Positions 17,286-26,437 of a stretch of 64,000 nucleotides of DNA are shown here, piece by piece. The first letter of the stretch is position 1, and each line of letters starts with the position of its first letter. Source of the DNA: Candidatus Obscuribacter sp. (lineage in GTDB: Bacteria; Cyanobacteriota; Vampirovibrionia; Obscuribacterales; Obscuribacteraceae). The position numbers were made by a program, and so were the translations under genes. Under the pieces are notes generated by a model. The model was given only the letters and a program-made list of their open reading frames with translations, searched no databases and was not told where the DNA came from. The stretch is from NCBI GenBank assembly GCA_021772095.1, contig JADYXR010000155.1, forward strand, positions 38,683 to 102,682. The letters run 5' to 3'.

Positions 17286-18845
17286 CTAATCGAGTGCTTT
17301 GTAGCCGTCCGGCAAACCGAAGTTGTACATGCGCTCGAACGTTTCGACAATTCCTTCTTCGCCCGAAGCTGGTTCGGCACCGGCGATCAGCTCTGTGAGC
17401 CGAGCCCAATTGGTGCTGCCGAAGACTTCGAGGTCTTCAGGCGAATTCTTATCGCGTTCCGATTCCATCACCGTCAAAATTTGTTGGCATGGCAGTCGAA
17501 GAAACGCATCAACACAGCGATTCTCGAAGTGATTCTCGCGACCGGTCTGGAGAATCTCATACACTTTGTCGATCGGCATGCGATTACGATAGTGTCGAAC
17601 CGAAGTCAGCGCGTCGAAAACGTCTGCCACTGCGATGATTTTGGCAAGAAACGGAATCTCTTCGCCTTTCAATCCGCGATAGTATCCCGAGCCGTCCAGC
17701 TTCTCATGGTGGCATGAAGCGACAAATGGAACGGCAGCCAATCGTTTCGTAAATGGCAAATTTGTCAACAAGTCGAAGGTGTAGCGCGCGTGATTCTGCA
17801 CTTGGGCATACTCTTCGGGCGTCAGTCTGCCGTTTTTCCAGAGCACGGCTTCAGGCACACCGATCTTTCCGTAGTCGTGCATCATCGCCGAATAGCGCAG
17901 CACGTCTATGTCTTCATCAGGCACCAGAAGCGACTGACCGATCAATAGAGAATACTTGGTGACGCGAATCGAGTGACCAGCAGTGAGCGGATCGCGTTTA
18001 TCAATTGTCTGTGCCAGTACCAACAGCGTCTGGTCTACGAATCGCTCGATTTCCTGATAAGCCTGAGCTTGTTCGATTAAGCCTGCAGCAACGGCAGCCA
18101 GCCCCTCGAGCCAATCTTCATCTTCACTGGTGAATGGTCCGTCTTGTTTGTTCAAGACCTGAAACACGCCAATCACTTGTCCTGAGCGGTTTTGCATCGG
18201 TACGCACAAAACGGATCGGGTGCGATAACCGGTGTGTTTGTCCACGGCCGGGTCAAAACGTTCGTCATCGTACGCATCCGGAATATTGATGCTCTCGCCG
18301 GATCTGGCGCACCAGGCGACGATACTGGTTCCTGACACCGGTATGCGAATCATGCGGAAGCCTTCCAGCCCCTGTGCGACTTGCGTCCACAGCTCGTCGG
18401 TTTCGGCGTCCACCACGAAAACCGAACAGCGGTCGGCTTTAAGCATGGTCTGGGTTTCACGAGTAATCGTGTCCAGTAAGGAGTCAAGCCGGCGCTCAGT
18501 AGCCATCGCCTTGACCACTCGATAAAGTCCGGACAAAGGTCGCAGCCTGTCCAGTTCTTCTTGCATGCGAATGGTCTTAATCTCGCGTTCGATCAACGAC
18601 ACTTCGCGGCGATTGAGTTCTTCTTCAAAATTTTGGAGCTTGTCGGGAGCCTTGTTGTCTTTCGGTTTTGCCGCACCACCATTTTTGGCGGTAGCCTTCC
18701 CGTTGACGGGCTTCTCAGCGGATTTCTTCAATGGTTTCTCAGCAGTTTTCTCAGCACCTTTGGCTGTTTTTTTCGAATCGACTTTTTCAGACTTCGACGT
18801 CACAGCTTTGCCTTGAGTAGATACCGAGCCCGAAGACTTTGCCAT
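17286..18845 (-). CDS. GAF / HD-GYP domain protein, putative cyclic-di-GMP phosphodiesterase
   Basis: The 519-residue product has no membrane segment. Residues 1-70 are a Lys/Ala/Ser-rich disordered tail, ~70-100 a coiled coil, ~115-265 a GAF sensor domain (LDTITRETQTMLKADRCSVF ... RTRSVLCVPMQNRSGQVIGV) and ~280-440 an HD-GYP domain (HSIRVTKYSLLIGQSLLVPD, MMHDYGKIGVPEAV, HHEKLDGSGYYRGLKGEEI, ADVFDALTSVRHYR). The metal-ligand HD and HH pairs are present, but the GYP triad reads GYY, a variant that need not abolish activity. HD-GYP enzymes hydrolyse c-di-GMP to GMP. The GAF ligand is unknown, and no diguanylate cyclase lies nearby. Confidence 0.92.
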   Translation of the reverse strand: MAKSSGSVSTQGKAVTSKSEKVDSKKTAKGAEKTAEKPLKKSAEKPVNGKATAKNGGAAKPKDNKAPDKLQNFEEELNRREVSLIEREIKTIRMQEELDRLRPLSGLYRVVKAMATERRLDSLLDTITRETQTMLKADRCSVFVVDAETDELWTQVAQGLEGFRMIRIPVSGTSIVAWCARSGESINIPDAYDDERFDPAVDKHTGYRTRSVLCVPMQNRSGQVIGVFQVLNKQDGPFTSEDEDWLEGLAAVAAGLIEQAQAYQEIERFVDQTLLVLAQTIDKRDPLTAGHSIRVTKYSLLIGQSLLVPDEDIDVLRYSAMMHDYGKIGVPEAVLWKNGRLTPEEYAQVQNHARYTFDLLTNLPFTKRLAAVPFVASCHHEKLDGSGYYRGLKGEEIPFLAKIIAVADVFDALTSVRHYRNRMPIDKVYEILQTGRENHFENRCVDAFLRLPCQQILTVMESERDKNSPEDLEVFGSTNWARLTELIAGAEPASGEEGIVETFERMYNFGLPDGYKALD

Positions 18846-19047
18846 TGAACCTATCCCCTTCCCAAGTAGAGATTCCTAGTTTAGACCGTTCAGAACGCTC
18901 TGCTGTCTGCTGCATAGGCCCAGTGATGAGTCGTTTCTTGCGCAGTCACCTACTGACTTCACTCATCTAACTATACCCATTACCCCTCTTAAAGTAGAAG
19001 AGCAACAGCAAGAGTTAACTATAACTGCAAACGCAACAATATTTGCG

Positions 19048-19764
19048 CTATTCGCTCAGAATCTGGGGATAAGTCGGTGGATTCAGCCTGCGCCAGATTA
19101 AAACCCAGGCGCGCCCGATCACACGTTTTTCATCCAGGAATCCCCAAACATGGCTATCTTCGCTGTTGTTGCGATTGTCGCCCATCATAAAAACATGACC
19201 AGCCGGCACGATAATCGGGTCATTCGGTCGTTTGTCATACGGGTGAATGAATTCGCCCATAGTATTTCTGCCGTTGATGTCGCCCAGGACGTTCAAATCG
19301 TAGTTCGGAATTTCTTTGATGTAATTGGATTCGTCCAGGAGTTGCCCGTTGACCAGCACTCCTGCACCCGCCTGCACGCGAATATGATCGCCCGGCAAGC
19401 CCACTACCCGCTTGATGAAAGCGGCATCGTTCGGCAAGAAAGGCAAACCGGTCCAGCGACCCAGCACGGTGAGCGGATCGTTTTTCAAATCCATACCACC
19501 CATCTCGATCGGCGGCGGATAAAACACGAGGATGTCGCCTCTTTGAATCGGTTGTCCGAGATTCTTGGTGATTTTTTCGACGATTAAACGGTCGTTGATC
19601 TGCAGCGTCGGTTCCATAGATGCAGACGGAATATACCGGGCTTCGCCGATGCAAAGCCGGATGACGACGAGGAGAATCAAAGTGACGACGACCAGTTCGA
19701 CGCCTTCACGCAAAAAGCCCCGCAACATTGTCACTTTGTCTGAACTTTGCGTCTCTACATTCAC
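19048..19764 (-). CDS. lepB: Signal peptidase I
   Basis: Membrane serine protease that removes signal peptides from exported proteins. The single N-terminal transmembrane helix is residues ~20-40. The catalytic Ser is in YIPSASMEPTL and the general-base Lys in AAFIKRVVGLPGDHI. The conserved GHVFMMGDNRNNSEDSHVWG box and the C-terminal GRAWVLIWR complete the S26 fold. At 238 residues it is of ordinary length. The start is a GTG at 19764. It lies 44 bases downstream of gcvPA on the same strand and is probably co-transcribed. Many proteins in the window have signal peptides it could process. Confidence 0.96.
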   Translation of the reverse strand: MNVETQSSDKVTMLRGFLREGVELVVVTLILLVVIRLCIGEARYIPSASMEPTLQINDRLIVEKITKNLGQPIQRGDILVFYPPPIEMGGMDLKNDPLTVLGRWTGLPFLPNDAAFIKRVVGLPGDHIRVQAGAGVLVNGQLLDESNYIKEIPNYDLNVLGDINGRNTMGEFIHPYDKRPNDPIIVPAGHVFMMGDNRNNSEDSHVWGFLDEKRVIGRAWVLIWRRLNPPTYPQILSE

Positions 19765-19808
19765 GGCTTTCGTAGGCTCCAGTGGATTATCGTGCTGACG
19801 GCGCGTAA

Positions 19809-21263
19809 CTAAGACTTCTCTTTTCCTGCGGTTGCCAGTTTTTTGTTTTCTGTTTTCAGTCTCAAATTTTCTTTCTGTGCGGTGCCATGATCGCCGCCGG
19901 CGATTTCAGCAAGAGCCTCTTTGAGAGCGACTACGTAACTGTCCAACTCTTCTTTGGAATTCATTTCGGTGACAGCAACCAGCATCGCATTCTCCATTTC
20001 AGGACAGATGCGATTCAAGTTAATCCCGGGCAGGTAGCCCTTCTCCTGCATCTTGTTGAATACGGACGCCACTGGAACATCAAACGTCAAAGCGAACTCG
20101 TTGAAAAACGGATGAGGGAAGACCGGCTTCACGCCTGGCAGTTTGGTGACATTGTCGAACAAATAATGAGCTCGTTGCAAAGATATTTCTGCGACTTTGC
20201 GCAATCCGTTCTTGCCGACTACCGACAGATAAACCAGCATGGCCAGCGCGTTTAACGCCTGGTTGGTGCAGATGTTGGATGTGGCGCGGGCGCGGCGAAT
20301 GTGTTGTTCGCGCGTTTGCAATGTCAATGTGAAAGCAGGCTTGCCGTGCTTGTCAACTGTCATTCCAGCTAATCGTCCAGGCAATTGTCTGACGTATTCT
20401 TTTTTGCAAGCCATGTATCCGGCCGATGGTCCACCGAATGAAAGGAAGTTTCCGCAAGGCTGCGCGTCACCGACAACGATGTCGGCGCCCAGTTCTGAAG
20501 GCGGTGTGACGATAGACAATCCGATCGGATCGGTGACGACGATCAACATGGCACCAGCTTCTTTTGCTTTTTTAGATATCGCTTGCATATCTTCGAAGCA
20601 TCCGAAAAAGTTTGGATACTGAACGATGATGCCGGCAGTGTCTGCATCAAGGTTTAACGCGTCTGGTGAAACGATACCGTCTTTGGTTTCAATCACATTC
20701 CAATCAAGTCCGCATGCTTTTGCATATGCGTGTGTCACCATTCTGTATTCCGCGTTGACGGAATTGAGGATGGCGAGCTTCTTTCGATTGGTCAGGCGAG
20801 CCGCCATCAAACCAGCTTCGGCGCAGGCAGTTGGTCCGTCATACATAGAAGCGTTAGCGACATCCATTCCGGTAAGCAAACAAATCGCTGTCTGGAACTC
20901 GTATATCACTTGCAAACTGCCTTGTGAAACTTCCGGTTGATACGGTGTGTAAGCAGTGGCAAATTCGGAACGCGAAATAATCTGCAGGACTACAGACGGC
21001 ACATATCGTCTATACGAGCCGCCTCCGAGAAACGAATGTTGTTGCGATGCCGGAGTATTTTTTGCAGCCAGCTCGGCAATTTCTTTGACCAGTTCGATTT
21101 CAGACAGGCCCTCACGCATTTTCAGCGCTTTGATTCTCAAGTCTTTGGGAATGTGCGTGATCAATTCATCGAAAGTCTTGACGCCGATAGTTTCAAGCAT
21201 GGCTTCGCGATCGCCCCTGGCATGCGGCAAATAAGGGATCTGCGGATCTTCCGGAAGAGTCAT
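19809..21263 (-). CDS. gcvPA: Glycine dehydrogenase (decarboxylating) subunit 1, P-protein alpha half
   Basis: With subunit 2 it forms the split P-protein of the glycine cleavage system, which decarboxylates glycine with pyridoxal phosphate. Characteristic blocks include IPYLPHARGDREAMLETIGV at the N-terminus, SFLGGGSYRRYVPSVV, TAYTPYQPEVSQGSLQVIYE, NASMYDGPTACAEA and PCGNFLSFGGPSAGYMA. The start at 21263 has AGAGG upstream; the frame extends 30 codons further without homology. The final ~30 residues form a Lys/Glu-rich tail beyond the usual end. The partner gene gcvPB, normally adjacent, is not in this window; lepB follows instead. Confidence 0.95.
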   Translation of the reverse strand: MTLPEDPQIPYLPHARGDREAMLETIGVKTFDELITHIPKDLRIKALKMREGLSEIELVKEIAELAAKNTPASQQHSFLGGGSYRRYVPSVVLQIISRSEFATAYTPYQPEVSQGSLQVIYEFQTAICLLTGMDVANASMYDGPTACAEAGLMAARLTNRKKLAILNSVNAEYRMVTHAYAKACGLDWNVIETKDGIVSPDALNLDADTAGIIVQYPNFFGCFEDMQAISKKAKEAGAMLIVVTDPIGLSIVTPPSELGADIVVGDAQPCGNFLSFGGPSAGYMACKKEYVRQLPGRLAGMTVDKHGKPAFTLTLQTREQHIRRARATSNICTNQALNALAMLVYLSVVGKNGLRKVAEISLQRAHYLFDNVTKLPGVKPVFPHPFFNEFALTFDVPVASVFNKMQEKGYLPGINLNRICPEMENAMLVAVTEMNSKEELDSYVVALKEALAEIAGGDHGTAQKENLRLKTENKKLATAGKEKS

Positions 21264-21525
21264 TTTTTGGACCTCTAAAAAATGAAGCGAACTCAATAAA
21301 TCTCTCTGCTTTGGCGCGCCGCCTGTCTGGCGAGTGCAAAAACATACGCGCATAATATTAGCTCTTGTTGAGTCGTTAAGATCAGATCGGCGCGCCGTCG
21401 TTTATAAATATTGTACGATGCCGCCAAGTAGGATCTTTGAACCACCTTGCGCTCTATCGTATCTAAATAGGATGGCGAGATTTTCGAATCATTTATGTAG
21501 TCATCAAGTTCAGGTAAATTCAGCC

Positions 21526-22272
21526 ATGAAAGTTATAGTCGGTCTTGGAAATCCCGGCAGCCAGTATGCAAAGACCCGCCACAACGTCGGCTTCTGCGTC
21601 ATGGATTTGCTTGGCACTGAACTTGGTGGCGACTGGAAAGAATCGCGCGACTTCAAAGCGCACTACAGTAAGACGAAATTTAAGGACGATGACATCGTGG
21701 TCGTCAAGCCGCTCACTTACATGAACCTCTCTGGTCAAGCGGTGAGCGCGGTTGTGCGCTGGTTTAAAGTCGATCTAAAAGATGTGCTTGTCATTCACGA
21801 CGATGTCTCGCTTCCTCTTGGAAGGATACGTGTGCAAAACGGTGGTGGTGCCGGCGGTCAGCATGGCATCGAATCAATCATTGAATGTATGGGATCAAAG
21901 GATTTCAGTCGCATCAAGGTCGGCGTCGGTCCCGATCCAGGCGGCGCATTGCGAGCCAGTTTCGTTCTGTCGGCAGTGCGACCGGAGCAATCAGCGCTCT
22001 GGACCGAGAGCCTCGATCTAGCCAAGAAGGCAGCGAAGACCTGGCTCAAAGAAGGAGCGGAGGTTACCGCCAATCGTTTCAACGGAAAAAATCTGGCTGA
22101 GCCTGAAAAACCGAAAGAGAAAAAACCGAAACCTGAAGGGCTGACGAAAGATGGCTTGCCATCAGGTTCGCAAGAGATCGATCCATCTTCTATAAAGAAC
22201 GAAAATCTGCCTCCGGATCCAAATATCGATCCGCCGGACGAAAACAAACCGGCGCCGAAAGCCGACGACTGA
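21526..22272 (+). CDS. pth: Peptidyl-tRNA hydrolase with altered HNG motif and charged C-terminal tail
   Basis: Releases tRNA from prematurely dropped peptidyl-tRNA. Residues 1-190 match the family: MKVIVGLGNPGSQYAKTRHN with catalytic His19, KPLTYMNLSGQAV and HDDVSLPLGRIRV with the catalytic Asp. The usual GGHNG loop reads GGQHG (Gln112-His113), replacing the Asn that normally contacts substrate. After residue ~190 comes a ~58-residue Lys/Pro/Glu/Asp-rich tail not found in standard ~190-residue enzymes. The ATG at 21526 gives the conserved start; upstream codons have no homology. It is divergent from gcvPA and 250 bases before the oxidase cluster. Confidence 0.92.
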   Translation: MKVIVGLGNPGSQYAKTRHNVGFCVMDLLGTELGGDWKESRDFKAHYSKTKFKDDDIVVVKPLTYMNLSGQAVSAVVRWFKVDLKDVLVIHDDVSLPLGRIRVQNGGGAGGQHGIESIIECMGSKDFSRIKVGVGPDPGGALRASFVLSAVRPEQSALWTESLDLAKKAAKTWLKEGAEVTANRFNGKNLAEPEKPKEKKPKPEGLTKDGLPSGSQEIDPSSIKNENLPPDPNIDPPDENKPAPKADD

Positions 22273-22354
22273 CAGTTTTTATATCGGAACCATATCTGGT
22301 ATCACTACGAGGTTGTCAGTGAGCGATTATAAAACCTTATAGGACCTTAATTCG

Positions 22355-22387
22355 CAGCCTTCTGGTTACGCTTTGTATCGAAGGCTG
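22355..22387. other. Perfect 8-bp inverted repeat before the respiratory cluster
   Basis: CAGCCTTC (22355-22362) and GAAGGCTG (22380-22387) are separated by 17 bases. No T-tract follows, so a rho-independent terminator for pth is doubtful. It could be a regulator-binding site or mRNA hairpin in the leader of the ccoN cluster, whose first gene starts ~137 bases downstream. Confidence 0.4.
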
Positions 22388-22523
22388 GGGCGTTCCGGCT
22401 GCGACATAACGGTACTGGAATAATAATTTATCGAAAAACAGTACTTCAAGTGATTTAGGTGATGTCAGTAGCCTAAAATCTCTACTGTTCCAGTTTTTGG
22501 AGTCCTTAGGAGCACGTAAGCTT

Positions 22524-23915
22524 GTGAGCGGTTTGCTAGATAAATTCCTGAGTAACGGGGAAGGAAGCGCCAGTCGGAACTTTTTGGTTTCGGCGCTGTT
22601 ATGGTCGCTATTCGGAATGGGAGCGGGTGTATTCGCTTCCATGGAGTTTTACAACCCCGATCTCGTCCACAATATCCCGCAGTTCTCTATGCCTCACTTG
22701 AGGATGTTTCACGTCAATGCGGTGACGATCGGTTGGCTCTCGATGGGTTACATCGGGTCCATGTTCCACATGGTGCCGACACTTTGCAAGAACAGGTTGT
22801 TCTCAGAGCGTCTCGGCAACTTCACGATGTGGGCGTGGAACTTGCTGATGATTGGCGCCTTCTGCACGCTGCTTAACGGCAACACCGAAGGTCGCGAATA
22901 TGCCGAGCTCGGCGCCGTCCTCGACGTCATGGCAGCCATTGCTCTTTGCACGGTAACCTTCAACGTATTAATGACGGTCGCCCACCGCCGAACCAAGAAA
23001 CTCTACGTCAGCCTCTGGTACTTCCTGGGCTCGCTCTTCTGGTTCCCTCTGGTCTACATCATCGGGCAAAGAACTTTCGTTTTCTTGCCAGGACTGAACG
23101 ATGCCATCATCGGTTGGTTCTACGGACACAACATCTTAGGTATGTGGTTCACGACCGTAGGCGTCGGCATCATGTACTACTTGATCCCTAGATACACGCA
23201 AGCCCCGCTGTACAGCCACGGTTTGTCGATGCTTGGTTTCTGGGGAATCGCGCTTTTCTACGCGCCGACCGGTACTCACCACATCCTCCAGTCACCGGTT
23301 CCGGAATGGTTGAAAGCAATCGCCGTTATCTCGTCGATCTTCCTTCTCGTTCCAGTACTGACCGTTTTGACCAACTTCTTCATGACCATGAAGGGCAAGT
23401 GGGGGCAGGGCGCAGACGATCTGCCTCTGAGATTCGCTATGACCTCGGCTCTGTTCTATTTAATGACTTGTTTGCAAGGACCGTTCCAGGCTACTCGTTG
23501 GATCAACTGGTATATCCACTTCACTCAGTGGGTAGTTGGTCACGCTCATGCCGCCCTGCTCGGTGCTTTCTCATTCATTTTGACTTCAGCCGTTTATTAC
23601 GCCTTGCCTCGTCTGACAGGCAGAGAATGGCATAGTCAGGGTCTGATCCGAGGACACTACTGGCTGAAATTCATCGGATTCTTGATCATGTATTTTTCAT
23701 TGACCGTCGCCGGTCTGGTTCAGTCGGCGGGTTGGGCGATGGGCATCGCGGTAGATCAATGGGCGAACCAGCTTTATCCATACTGGTTTGTCAGAGCGAT
23801 AAGCGGAATCATGATCGTGACGGGACAAGCGATGTTCTGCTACAACGCTTACCGTTCGCTCTACTCGCCTAGACCGGTCGACGTCACGGCCAAAACACGG
23901 GAGGTCAAAGTCTAA
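22524..23915 (+). CDS. ccoN: cbb3-type cytochrome c oxidase subunit I (CcoN-like)
   Basis: Catalytic subunit of a C-family haem-copper oxidase that reduces oxygen to water in the cytoplasmic membrane. About twelve transmembrane helices are visible. Ligands are present: low-spin haem His in LRMFHVNAVTIGW, CuB His in FYGHNILGMWFT, the His pair in APTGTHHILQSPVPEW with the preceding cross-link Tyr of the cbb3 family (LFYAPTGTHH), and haem b3/b His in QWVVGHAHAALLG. These fit CcoN rather than NorB. I take the GTG at 22524, with AGGAG eleven bases upstream; a TTG at 22497 lacks any site. Its stop overlaps the next start by one base (TAATG). Confidence 0.92.
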   Translation: MSGLLDKFLSNGEGSASRNFLVSALLWSLFGMGAGVFASMEFYNPDLVHNIPQFSMPHLRMFHVNAVTIGWLSMGYIGSMFHMVPTLCKNRLFSERLGNFTMWAWNLLMIGAFCTLLNGNTEGREYAELGAVLDVMAAIALCTVTFNVLMTVAHRRTKKLYVSLWYFLGSLFWFPLVYIIGQRTFVFLPGLNDAIIGWFYGHNILGMWFTTVGVGIMYYLIPRYTQAPLYSHGLSMLGFWGIALFYAPTGTHHILQSPVPEWLKAIAVISSIFLLVPVLTVLTNFFMTMKGKWGQGADDLPLRFAMTSALFYLMTCLQGPFQATRWINWYIHFTQWVVGHAHAALLGAFSFILTSAVYYALPRLTGREWHSQGLIRGHYWLKFIGFLIMYFSLTVAGLVQSAGWAMGIAVDQWANQLYPYWFVRAISGIMIVTGQAMFCYNAYRSLYSPRPVDVTAKTREVKV

Positions 23916-24871
23916 TGAATGGCTACGGCTACCGACTCGGTGCCATCGGTATTATCTCTACCTTTTTCATCATCATCTTCTCCACGGTTCTCATGCCGAT
24001 GGTGCTCTTCCGACCTGATCCGACCGTCACACGCAACGATTATCAAGCCGAAGCCAAAGTTGGTGATCCAACTCGCGGAAGACGCGTTTACATTAGAGAA
24101 GGCTGCTTCTATTGCCACACCCAATTCACTCGTCTGCAAGATCGTGAATATGGACCGCTTGTCAAAGCGGGCGACTATGTTTATGAGACGCCTCACCAAT
24201 TAGGTACGGCGAGAACCGGACCAGACCTTACTAACGAAGGAGGGAAATACCCTTCTGAATGGCAAAAAGCTCACCTTATCCAGCCGCGCTCGGTCAAACC
24301 AGGTTCTATTATGCCGAGTTTCAGCTATCTCAGTGACAAAGATATGAACGACCTGGTCTGCTACCTGCAGACGCTAGGAAACAAGCGGACTGCCACCCAG
24401 ACCGCGTACGTGGAGGCGCCTGCTGAGTACCTCAACTCTACTGCACTAGGTTTTGCGCTCCACGAGAGGAAGCACGTCGACACCAATGCCGATGCTTCTG
24501 CCAATGCCGGCCGCGGTTTGTACACTCAGAACTGTGCTTCCTGCCATGGTCTGGAAGCCAGAGGGAACGGGCCTAACTCAATTTCGCTCACGAAAAAGCC
24601 AGCCAACTTCACTCGTCCTTTCTATAAGCAGTACTCAGACGAGATGTGGTACTACAGGACTTCGGAAGGCGTACCAGGAACCAGGATGCCGCGCTGGGAG
24701 TTGAATCTGACCGAAGAAGAACGTTGGTACATTGTCGCCTATCTCAAGACACTGCCAAAAGATGTGGAAGCGACTGTTGACAGTATCGATCAAATCGATC
24801 CGATTGAGCAGATTCGACTGCCGAAGCTGACCAAGCAGCAGTATGAGCCGCACTCAGGAGGATCCGAATAA
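23915..24871 (+). CDS. ccoO: CcoO-like cytochrome c subunit with an extra C-terminal haem c domain
   Basis: Delivers electrons to CcoN. One N-terminal transmembrane anchor (residues ~8-32) precedes a CcoO domain: REGCFYCHTQ (C64, C67, H68), GTARTGPDLTNEGGKY and the axial Met in SIMPSF (M133). Unlike standard single-haem CcoO, a second class-I cytochrome c domain follows (NCASCHGLEARGNG, C207, C210, H211; likely axial Met in GTRMPRW). No separate CcoP gene is present, so this looks like a fusion that replaces CcoP's role with one haem instead of two. Translation is coupled to neighbours by one-base overlaps at both ends. Confidence 0.9.
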   Translation: MNGYGYRLGAIGIISTFFIIIFSTVLMPMVLFRPDPTVTRNDYQAEAKVGDPTRGRRVYIREGCFYCHTQFTRLQDREYGPLVKAGDYVYETPHQLGTARTGPDLTNEGGKYPSEWQKAHLIQPRSVKPGSIMPSFSYLSDKDMNDLVCYLQTLGNKRTATQTAYVEAPAEYLNSTALGFALHERKHVDTNADASANAGRGLYTQNCASCHGLEARGNGPNSISLTKKPANFTRPFYKQYSDEMWYYRTSEGVPGTRMPRWELNLTEEERWYIVAYLKTLPKDVEATVDSIDQIDPIEQIRLPKLTKQQYEPHSGGSE

Positions 24872-25110
24872 TGTGTCCTAACTGTGTACTCAATCAGGCA
24901 CCTCTTGATGCCGGCTTATATGTAGCCTTCGGAATTTGTGCCTTGTTTTTCGTTATCGGAGTGGTCGCCATGTGGTGGGCCGTCGGTAACGGCGAATTCG
25001 AAGATATCGAGGCCTCCAAGTTTGACATGCTCGATGACGGTGAAGAAGCCGTCCTCGCTCAAAGGGCACGCGAAGCGGTAGAGCGTGCAAGAGCCGCAGG
25101 GCACGTTTAA
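24871..25110 (+). CDS. ccoS: CcoS-like cbb3 oxidase maturation protein
   Basis: The 79-residue product has one transmembrane helix (~15-36) followed by the CcoS hallmark WWAVGNGEFEDIEASKFDML, matching the usual pattern of a Trp-rich helix end, a (Q/E)F(D/E)D motif and a short acidic tail. CcoS is needed for cofactor insertion into CcoN in other bacteria. Unusual here is the N-terminal MCPNC, a CxxC pair before the helix that could bind metal or be redox-active. It starts inside the preceding stop codon (TAATG). Confidence 0.8.
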   Translation: MCPNCVLNQAPLDAGLYVAFGICALFFVIGVVAMWWAVGNGEFEDIEASKFDMLDDGEEAVLAQRAREAVERARAAGHV

Positions 25111-25149
25111 AGCTCGTTTATTCGAACGAATTTGAGGTTGATAGAGAAA

Positions 25150-25314
25150 ATGGCCAAAGAAGATCCAAAAGAATTACCCGCCACCGAGGAGCACTACGAA
25201 GTAGTCTCCGAGTACCGCATCGGAGAAGGTCCACCGCCGCCTTTCCTGGTCGTAGCATTCGTCCTGATCTTTATGTATGCGGCACTGTCCTGGATTCCGT
25301 TCTTCAAGTACTAA
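25150..25314 (+). CDS. Small single-helix membrane protein in the oxidase cluster
   Basis: The 54-residue product begins at the ATG at 25150 (MAKEDPKELPATEEHYEVVS). It has an acidic cytoplasmic N-terminus, a Pro-rich turn (GEGPPPPF) and one C-terminal transmembrane helix (LVVAFVLIFMYAALSWIPFF). It occupies the place where a CcoQ or the CcoP membrane anchor might be expected, but shows no CcoQ signature. It is probably an accessory subunit of the oxidase. It lies 39 bases after ccoS and 64 before the dihaem cytochrome. Confidence 0.75.
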   Translation: MAKEDPKELPATEEHYEVVSEYRIGEGPPPPFLVVAFVLIFMYAALSWIPFFKY

Positions 25315-25378
25315 GAGATAGTTCCTTCGGTCTCAGACTCCACGTTCTGTTTATCGGTATCAAGCAAAGTTGAAAAAA

Positions 25379-26425
25379 ATGACCCCTCAACTCACGTTAT
25401 TAAAACGACTCGCCGGCAAGCTCAATATTTATGGGCTGGCACTTCTTACCATTCCAATTGCAGTTTCCATGACGGCTTGTAATTCTCAGGTCGACCTTTC
25501 GTCGACCAAGTCGGAAAAACTTGCCAACCGCGAAACGACAATGGGTAAAGACGTCGTGCTCTTCCCTGACGCTGTGCCGTCAACTGCAGATGGTTCCGTA
25601 TATTGGAAACAAGGCAGCTGCGCTCAATGTCACGGTGACGACGGCAAAGGTGTCGCAGGCGCGACCACTGTCGACCTGACCAACGTCGAATGGATGCGCC
25701 ATCGCAAACCACTCGATCAATATAAATTGATTTCGTTCGGTACCGGTGAAGAAGTCGAGACGCCTAACACAAGCGCTCTTGGCACGGCCGAAGAAAACGC
25801 ACTGGAAGAAAAGGGTCGTCCAAGCAGACACATGACCCACGATGCTTATCTCGAGAAGCTCACCAAGCGCCAGAGATGGGATGTAATCTTCTACGCCAGA
25901 AGTCTGGCTTCGCCTCTGCTTTCGGCCGAGGAACGCATGGCTATGAATGCCGTATTCGGCGCCAACTGCGCGGTTTGCCACGGCAGCCGAGGCGCAGGCG
26001 ACGGTCAGCTCAACAAAGGTCTGGTTCTGCAGCCGGCTCCAGCCAACTTCACTCAGTTCGATCGCTTCTACGATAGAACCGATGATCAACTCTGGGACCA
26101 CATTGCTAACGGTATCAAGTGGGAAGGCATGCCGAATTTCCTCGGCAAAGAAGACCGCGGCAACAAGGTCAAATTTGACGCAGATTACATTTGGAAACTA
26201 GTGCAATACGTTCGAAACTTCCATGAAGACTCGGATTTCGTCCTGGAAGGTCCAAAGAAAGCAAAACTTCCCAACAGCGAAAAGAACCGGTCAGTTGCTA
26301 ACTCGACTAGAATCGAAGATAAGAGCGTTCCCGAAAAAACTCGTCTTTCTGAAAAACTCTCAAGTGGAGTGACTGAAGAGAATCGAGCGAAGGGATCGGA
26401 TTACAAATCAGAATCTGTGCAATAA
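25379..26425 (+). CDS. Dihaem c-type cytochrome lipoprotein
   Basis: A lipobox (VSMTAC, Cys ~34) marks it as lipid-anchored on the outer face of the membrane. Two haem c sites are present: GSCAQCHGDDGKG (C81, C84, H85) and NCAVCHGSRGAGDG (C197, C200, H201), each followed by a possible axial Met (VEWMRHR; GMPNF). The C-terminal ~50 residues are charged and Ser-rich. Directly upstream of the Rieske gene and with no cytochrome c1 or f in the cluster, it probably takes their role, as dihaem c subunits do in other Rieske/cytb complexes, passing electrons to the CcoO domain. A TTG at 25370 would add three residues. Confidence 0.9.
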   Translation: MTPQLTLLKRLAGKLNIYGLALLTIPIAVSMTACNSQVDLSSTKSEKLANRETTMGKDVVLFPDAVPSTADGSVYWKQGSCAQCHGDDGKGVAGATTVDLTNVEWMRHRKPLDQYKLISFGTGEEVETPNTSALGTAEENALEEKGRPSRHMTHDAYLEKLTKRQRWDVIFYARSLASPLLSAEERMAMNAVFGANCAVCHGSRGAGDGQLNKGLVLQPAPANFTQFDRFYDRTDDQLWDHIANGIKWEGMPNFLGKEDRGNKVKFDADYIWKLVQYVRNFHEDSDFVLEGPKKAKLPNSEKNRSVANSTRIEDKSVPEKTRLSEKLSSGVTEENRAKGSDYKSESVQ

Positions 26426-26437
26426 AAGGTGACTTCC

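Noticed and set aside
17286..18845. GYY in place of GYP as evidence of an inactive HD-GYP protein
   Set aside because: The HD and His metal ligands are all present; the third residue varies among active members.
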